From: Bacillota bacterium
Lineage (GTDB): Bacteria; Bacillota; Clostridia; Lachnospirales; Cellulosilyticaceae
Length of the DNA: 6,659 bases
Assembly (NCBI GenBank): GCA_023415525.1
Contig: JAEZKI010000059.1
Location: 1 to 6,659, forward strand
Direction: 5' to 3'
Shown here: positions 1-6,659 of the stretch, piece after piece
Layout: each line of letters starts with the position of its first letter
Position numbering within the stretch: position 1 is the first letter of the stretch
The notes under the pieces: model-generated
The model's database searches: none
Told to the model about the DNA's origin: nothing
Seen by the model: the letters and a program-made list of their open reading frames with translations, nothing else
Program-made: the position numbers and the translations under genes

Positions 1-1430
1 GTGTGGAACTCATGATTCAAGAAGGGCAAAATATCCCTCTTGCTGTCTATACCACCATGCCAAGCTGCGTGCCTGCTACAGCAGGTTTTGAAGATACAGG
101 TGCCGTACTGGATGCCCGTATAATCGAAGAAGCTCTTGCAAAAGAGACGATTATTGGTTTAGGTGAAATGATGAATTTCCCTGGCGTACTTCATGCTGAC
201 CCTGAAGTTCATCGTATCCTTAAAGCCACCTTAAATGCCAATAAAACCATTACGGGTCACTATTCTATACCCGAAACAGGTCCTGGTCTCAACGCCTATA
301 TTGCTTCAGGTGCTCGTTGTTGCCACGAGACCGTCCGTAAAGAAGATGCCTTGGCTAAGATGCGCTTAGGGATGTATGTGCAAATACGGGAAGGCTCTGC
401 TTGGCATGATTTAAAGGAAACAATCCGTGCCATTACAGAAGAAAATATTGATACACGTTTTGCAACCCTTGTGAGTGATGATGCCCATCCTCATACCCTT
501 GTCACACAGGGACATATGGATCATATCATTCACCGTGCTATTGAAGAAGGTGTTCGTCCGATGACAGCTATTCAAATGGCTACCCTCAATGTGGCAGAGT
601 GTTTTTATCTCAGTCGTGATTTAGGAAGTGTCACCCCAGGGAAATGGGCAGATATTAACTTACTCAGTGATTTAACAAAGGTCAAAGTAGAAAAAGTTAT
701 ATTTAATGGGGAATTAGTAGCTGAAGATGGTCAGCTTCTCCAACCCCTTCCCAAAACCCACTACCCTGAGTTTTCTAAAGAGACCATGCATATGGCAGGT
801 CCCCTTCAACCAGAAGATTTCCAAATTTTTGCACCGGAAGGTTATAACCCGTCCACTATTCCTGTTCATGTTATGGCTATTCAAGAAGCCAAAGTGGGGA
901 TTCTCTCTCAGATTCATGAGATGGTCATTTCTGAAGGATGCTTACAAAATGACCTGAGTCGCGACCTCTTAAAGGTAGCTGTTATCGAACGTCATTTAGG
1001 AACCAATGGCATGGGGAAAGGCTTTGTGACAGGCTTTGGTCTTAAAGAAGGTGCTATTGCCTCCACGGTGGCCCATGATGCTCACAACCTCTTGGTGTTA
1101 GGAACCAATGATGACGATATGGCCCTTGCCGCCAATACCCTGGCTCAAGTAGGCGGGGGAATGGTGGTTGTAAAAAACGGAAAAGTTCTAGCCCTTAATC
1201 CTCTTCCTGTGGCTGGCCTTATGTCAGAAGATAGTGCTCAAGAAGTTTCTGAGCGCGTAGCAGAAATTGATGCTGCTTGGCAGTCACTAGGCTGTCATAA
1301 AATCTCTCCTTTTATGACCATGGCCCTTATCTCCCTAGCTGTCCTTCCTGAACTACGTCTTACCAATCGTGGTCTTGTGGATACTGTCAACTTCCGTTTT
1401 ATTCCTCTCTTTGCTCATGAAAAAATATAG
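1..1430 (+). CDS. ade: Adenine deaminase (amidohydrolase family), N-terminus cut by window edge
   Basis: Adenine deaminase hydrolyses adenine to hypoxanthine and ammonia in cytoplasmic purine salvage. The reading frame is open from the left edge. The GTG at base 3 is an internal valine codon, not a start, and the visible 475 residues lack roughly 100-120 N-terminal residues, including the usual HxH metal motif, judged from a family length near 580-600. Numbering from that valine, the fragment shows the SCVPAT segment (21-26), GLGEMMNFPGV with the likely metal-bridging Glu55, a GH motif at 85-86, a CHE motif at 107-109, SDD at 158-160, and MATLNVAE (192-199) with PGKWADI (212-218). The C-terminal adenine-deaminase domain carries GFGLKEGAIAS (344-354), VAHDAHN (356-362), GTNDDDMALA (367-376) and LPVAGLMS (401-408). 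The family assignment is firm. Two active-site motifs differ from the usual DGH and DHE, so another aminopurine substrate cannot be excluded. It converges on lacZ across a hairpin. Confidence 0.93.
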   Translation, partial: VELMIQEGQNIPLAVYTTMPSCVPATAGFEDTGAVLDARIIEEALAKETIIGLGEMMNFPGVLHADPEVHRILKATLNANKTITGHYSIPETGPGLNAYIASGARCCHETVRKEDALAKMRLGMYVQIREGSAWHDLKETIRAITEENIDTRFATLVSDDAHPHTLVTQGHMDHIIHRAIEEGVRPMTAIQMATLNVAECFYLSRDLGSVTPGKWADINLLSDLTKVKVEKVIFNGELVAEDGQLLQPLPKTHYPEFSKETMHMAGPLQPEDFQIFAPEGYNPSTIPVHVMAIQEAKVGILSQIHEMVISEGCLQNDLSRDLLKVAVIERHLGTNGMGKGFVTGFGLKEGAIASTVAHDAHNLLVLGTNDDDMALAANTLAQVGGGMVVVKNGKVLALNPLPVAGLMSEDSAQEVSERVAEIDAAWQSLGCHKISPFMTMALISLAVLPELRLTNRGLVDTVNFRFIPLFAHEKI

Positions 1431-1465
1431 CATTTATGGATTTGTCACAACAAAGAAGACTACTT

Positions 1466-1509
1466 AGAAATGGCGACCATTCGTACTCCAACGAATGGTC
1501 GCCATTTCT
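1466..1509 (+). terminator. Perfect 19-bp hairpin between convergent genes, probable terminator
   Basis: Bases 1466-1484 (AGAAATGGCGACCATTCGT) are the exact reverse complement of 1491-1509, leaving a 6-base loop, ACTCCA. The hairpin starts 36 bases after the adenine deaminase stop and lies 67 bases beyond the lacZ stop, between the 3' ends of both genes. On the + strand the 3' arm ends in ATTTCT followed by TGTATAG, so the T-tract is short and interrupted. On the - strand there is no T-run after the stem. I infer that it mainly ends the adenine deaminase transcript and may also block or stabilise the 3' end of the lacZ transcript. The stem is visible in the sequence; its terminator function is inferred. 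Confidence 0.7.
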
Positions 1510-1575
1510 TGTATAGAGATGCTATAGAATTTCCACTTCTACCTCTCTATTGTATTGAGACTGCCTTTTTTAGGC

Positions 1576-4622
<3,047 letters not shown>

Positions 4623-4635
4623 ACAGTTCTCATTG

Positions 4636-4678
4636 TTAGATAAGATAGGTTGTTTTATTATAAAAAATAATTAGATAA
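4636..4678. repeat. Direct repeat TTAGATAA flanking the lacZ -10 box
   Basis: On the + strand TTAGATAA occurs at 4636-4643 and again at 4671-4678, 35 bases start to start, on either side of the putative -10 box at 4657-4662. Such placement would suit binding of a regulator, but an eight-base AT-rich word repeated in an AT-rich spacer can arise by chance. A second short direct repeat, GATATTTT, is at 4684-4691 and 4707-4714 beside the stop codon of the CorA-like gene. Confidence 0.35.
4657..4662 (-). promoter_or_regulatory. Probable -10 box of the lacZ promoter
   Basis: The - strand reads TATAAT, an exact sigma-A -10 consensus, 51 bases before the lacZ ATG. This would give a leader of about 45 bases. 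The matching -35 position holds only a T/C-rich sequence (TCTCTT at 17-base spacing), far from TTGACA, so the promoter would be weak or activator-dependent. The surrounding DNA is very AT-rich, so a chance match is possible. The copies of TTAGATAA at 4636-4643 and 4671-4678 (+ strand reading) flank the box and could be regulator sites. Confidence 0.5.
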
Positions 4679-4713
4679 AAAGAGATATTTTTATAATATT
4701 TTAAACGATATTT

Positions 4714-6225
4714 TCATAAACCACAACCATATTTCAAAATAAAACTTAGACTCATAAGAAAAAGTAAGATAAGTCCTATCTTTTTAAGGCGATTACACCT
4801 GTTTTTTCGCCGATTCCATGACCATAACATAAGAGTGACAAGGATAGGCAAAAAAACATAGGTATTAATCCATAACCCTACATTGCGATACCGCCACCAG
4901 TTTGTTATTTCCTCCTTAAAAATATTCATTCCAAAAAAACCTGTGGCAAAGGTGGGGAGTACTAAAGCTGCACCTACAATCGTTAAAATCTCCACCTTTA
5001 TCCGAGAATTGGATTGTTCAATCAACATGGCATACTGATGCACTTCATTAATTTCAAAATCTAATTGCTGAAGTTCTTCTCCTATTTTAAACTGCTTAGA
5101 AAGACTCTCATAAATCTGAGCGCCCTCTGTATCTTCTGTAATTTCTTTAAAGTAGAGCTGATTAATAAATTGAATATAAATCTCATATAAACTCTTAATA
5201 GCAGGGACAAGTTCTTCTGGTGGTAAGGTAGATACTCTTGAAATCTCTGTAGATAAATTAAGGAGTGTGGTGTGTTGCATGACGACTAAGGTAATCATTT
5301 GGTCATAAAGCTTCATAGCTGGTACATGTTTAACGAGGCAGAGAAGAGAAAAGCGGCTCATGCCATAAATGGCATTTTCAGTTTGTAAATAGGTATTAAT
5401 CCCCAGACTCCTCTGCTCCTCTACTTGCAAGGTACTGATATGTTTTTTATTATTATCTAAGAAAGCCTCTAATGCTTTAAGCACCTGTTGTTCTCTTTTT
5501 ATCTGCTCGACTAAAGTTTTATTTTTATAGAGGCAAAGGGAAAACATTTGATTGCCTAAAATAGGCTCGATTAAAATTCTTTTTTCTTTGTCTCTTTCCT
5601 CTCTCCCAGTAAATGATTTTCCTAGGATTCCTAAAATAAGAGGTGAAATGCTGACTACCTTTTCATGATAATCCTCCTTAAAAAACTCTTCTAACTTATC
5701 ATAGGCATTGAGTTTTATACGTATCCAATCAGGGAAAAGCTCTTCTCTTGCCTTTTCTAGGGGTAACATAGGAGGATAAATACATTTACTAAAGCTATTA
5801 ATTCTTTCAATTTCCTCTAGTTCTTTATAGTGCATATTACTGACTTCTATAAAAAGAAGACCTATCCCTGTTTTATAAAGCTTCAACCTTATTCCTGTTA
5901 AGTTCAAAGCATACTCTTTGCCTTCTACCTGAAGCATAAAATAATTGTCTTCTTCCAATTGGTTGTATTCATAATTGCGCACAATAATAGGCCCTTTATT
6001 TAAGGTATAAAGGGCAGCTCGAATAGGCTTGTAATAATAGACGAATTCATTATAATCCTTGTCATTTTCTACCTTTTGTTCAATAGGCTCCCAATGATCT
6101 AGCTTCTCAAAGATTGGATCATTAATCTGACGTTGTGGAACAAATAAAGCCGTCCTTCTTCGCCCTATAAGCTTCCATGTAAAAGGAAAAATAAAAAGAT
6201 GCTGGCTAATCACTGTTTTATCCAT
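4714..6225 (-). CDS. Divergent CorA-like membrane protein, probable divalent-cation transporter
   Basis: A 503-residue protein whose C-terminal part resembles the CorA Mg2+/Co2+ channel family. A hydrophobic helix at about 411-430 (VEILTIVGAALVLPTFATGF) runs straight into the signature GMN at 432-434, followed by an acidic/aromatic loop (KEEITNWW, 437-444) and a second helix at about 451-470. In CorA these form the pore and its outer entrance, and the N-terminal part is a cytoplasmic metal-sensing domain. Here the N-terminal 400 residues are longer than usual and I recognise no CorA sequence in them. Stretches at about 236-261 and 380-410 look helical or coiled-coil-like, as expected for the stalk. 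After helix 2 a basic stretch (RRKNRCNRLKK, 472-482) leads into a third hydrophobic segment (483-499), which standard two-helix CorA proteins lack. Ion specificity cannot be read from the sequence. The ATG is the only plausible start, but its Shine-Dalgarno-like sequence lies inside a hairpin (6228-6264). Membrane protein: high confidence; CorA-type: fairly high; magnesium transport: inferred. Confidence 0.8.
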   Translation of the reverse strand: MDKTVISQHLFIFPFTWKLIGRRRTALFVPQRQINDPIFEKLDHWEPIEQKVENDKDYNEFVYYYKPIRAALYTLNKGPIIVRNYEYNQLEEDNYFMLQVEGKEYALNLTGIRLKLYKTGIGLLFIEVSNMHYKELEEIERINSFSKCIYPPMLPLEKAREELFPDWIRIKLNAYDKLEEFFKEDYHEKVVSISPLILGILGKSFTGREERDKEKRILIEPILGNQMFSLCLYKNKTLVEQIKREQQVLKALEAFLDNNKKHISTLQVEEQRSLGINTYLQTENAIYGMSRFSLLCLVKHVPAMKLYDQMITLVVMQHTTLLNLSTEISRVSTLPPEELVPAIKSLYEIYIQFINQLYFKEITEDTEGAQIYESLSKQFKIGEELQQLDFEINEVHQYAMLIEQSNSRIKVEILTIVGAALVLPTFATGFFGMNIFKEEITNWWRYRNVGLWINTYVFLPILVTLMLWSWNRRKNRCNRLKKIGLILLFLMSLSFILKYGCGL

Positions 6226-6227
6226 AA

Positions 6228-6264
6228 AAAGACACCCTACTGTTTTTACACATAGGGTGTCCTT
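6228..6264 (-). terminator. Hairpin with T-run at the start of the CorA-like gene; terminator of the EamA gene or leader attenuator
   Basis: On the - strand GACACCCTA (6253-6261) pairs perfectly with TAGGGTGTC (6231-6239). The stem extends to 12 pairs through one G-U and two A-U pairs, with a 13-base loop, and five T (6226-6230) follow directly. This is the form of an intrinsic terminator for the EamA transporter gene, whose stop ends at 6277, only 12 bases before the extended stem. The T-run abuts the ATG of the CorA-like gene, and the only G-rich Shine-Dalgarno-like sequence near that start, AGGGTG, is in the 3' arm. The hairpin may therefore also affect expression of the CorA-like gene. 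The structure is visible; both roles are inferred. Confidence 0.7.
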
Positions 6265-6276
6265 AACTTTTTCTTT

Positions 6277-6659
6277 TTATCCTGCTAACTCACTCGTCTC
6301 TCTTTGTTTCTTCTTCCACTCTATGGAACGACTGACTACGCCTAAAATAACGATGCTTCCTCCCAAAAGAGTATACATACTAGGGACTTCTCCTTGTACT
6401 AACATCACCCATATGGGACTTAAAACGGGCTCCAGTATAGGAATAAGTACCCCTTCCAAGGCACTGACGTGAACAATGGCTTTACTATAAAGAATGTAGG
6501 AAATACCCAGCTGAAAAATGCCTAAAAATAAAACACTTAAACTATTGAATAGCGTCCACTCGAGTTTGCCCATAAAGGGTAGCGCAATACAAAAAGCCAA
6601 TAGATTACCCCAAAAAACACCTTGTATGGGATCATTCTCTTTTTCCATTTTTAAAAAAA
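6277..6659 (-). CDS. EamA/DMT-family transporter, C-terminal half, cut by window edge
   Basis: The frame is open to the right edge. The Met codon at 6646-6648 is probably internal, because the protein from there is only 123 residues while EamA permeases are usually near 290-300, and the visible part matches the second of their two five-helix repeats. Counting from that Met, hydrophobic segments lie at about 9-27, 33-56, 64-84 and 92-106. The central motif, ALEGVLIPILEPVLSPIWV (63-81), followed by GEVPS (86-90) and LLGGSIVILGVV (94-105), is typical of the repeat's last helices. The basic tail (EWKKKQRE) fits a cytoplasmic C-terminus. Family members export or import small metabolites such as amino acids or nucleotide-related compounds; the substrate is not predictable here. 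It is followed by the hairpin at 6228-6264. Confidence 0.85.
   Translation of the reverse strand, partial: FLKMEKENDPIQGVFWGNLLAFCIALPFMGKLEWTLFNSLSVLFLGIFQLGISYILYSKAIVHVSALEGVLIPILEPVLSPIWVMLVQGEVPSMYTLLGGSIVILGVVSRSIEWKKKQRETSELAG

Noticed and set aside
714..957. Open frames on both strands inside the adenine deaminase gene
   Set aside because: They overlap a clearly conserved coding region and have no family-like sequence, so they are chance frames.
1513..1550. Second hairpin, ATAGAGA pairing with TCTCTAT, downstream of lacZ
   Set aside because: Only seven mostly A/T pairs around a 24-base loop with no T-run; too weak to call a terminator.
4684..4714. AT-rich imperfect palindrome after the CorA-like stop as a terminator
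   Set aside because: The possible pairs are almost all A-T with no GC-rich stem, so a stable terminator hairpin is not supported.
6226..6276. A magnesium riboswitch (M-box) upstream of the CorA-like gene
   Set aside because: The spacer is only 51 bases and holds a single hairpin, whereas M-box aptamers are far longer with several helices. The sequence supports only a simple hairpin.
6277..6648. A complete 123-residue small membrane protein starting at the Met codon 6646-6648
   Set aside because: The frame stays open to the window edge, no good ribosome binding site precedes this Met, and the content matches only the second half of an EamA permease. A partial gene is the simpler reading.

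Overview
The window looks like chromosomal DNA from a low-GC Firmicute, most likely an anaerobic clostridial lineage such as Lachnospiraceae or a relative. The basis is the AT-rich base composition, an AGGAGA-type ribosome binding site, A/T-rich intergenic DNA with hairpin terminators, and the character of the encoded proteins. No rRNA, tRNA, mobile element, CRISPR array or phage gene is visible, and the organism cannot be named from this sequence alone.

Layout from left to right: (1) the 3' four-fifths or so of an adenine deaminase gene on the + strand, cut by the left edge and ending at 1430; (2) a convergent intergenic region, 1431-1575, holding a perfect 19-bp inverted repeat that probably acts as a terminator; (3) a complete long-form LacZ-type beta-galactosidase on the - strand, 1576-4605, with all key catalytic residues; (4) a 108-bp AT-rich spacer with a TATAAT box and a good ribosome binding site, probably the lacZ promoter; (5) a divergent CorA-like membrane protein on the - strand, 4714-6225, with an intact GMN motif but an unusual soluble part and an apparent third hydrophobic helix; (6) a short spacer with a terminator-like hairpin abutting the CorA-like start codon; (7) the C-terminal half of an EamA/DMT-family transporter on the - strand, cut by the right edge.

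The genes do not form an obvious pathway: purine salvage, beta-galactoside hydrolysis, probable divalent-cation transport and an exporter-type permease stand side by side. The three - strand genes are collinear, but a terminator-like hairpin separates the EamA and CorA-like genes, and a probable promoter separates the CorA-like gene from lacZ, so they are probably separate transcription units. No lactose permease or sugar regulator is visible beside lacZ.

I see no convincing new multi-gene system. The points most worth a second look are the hairpin that traps the only Shine-Dalgarno-like sequence of the CorA-like gene, and the atypical architecture of that protein.
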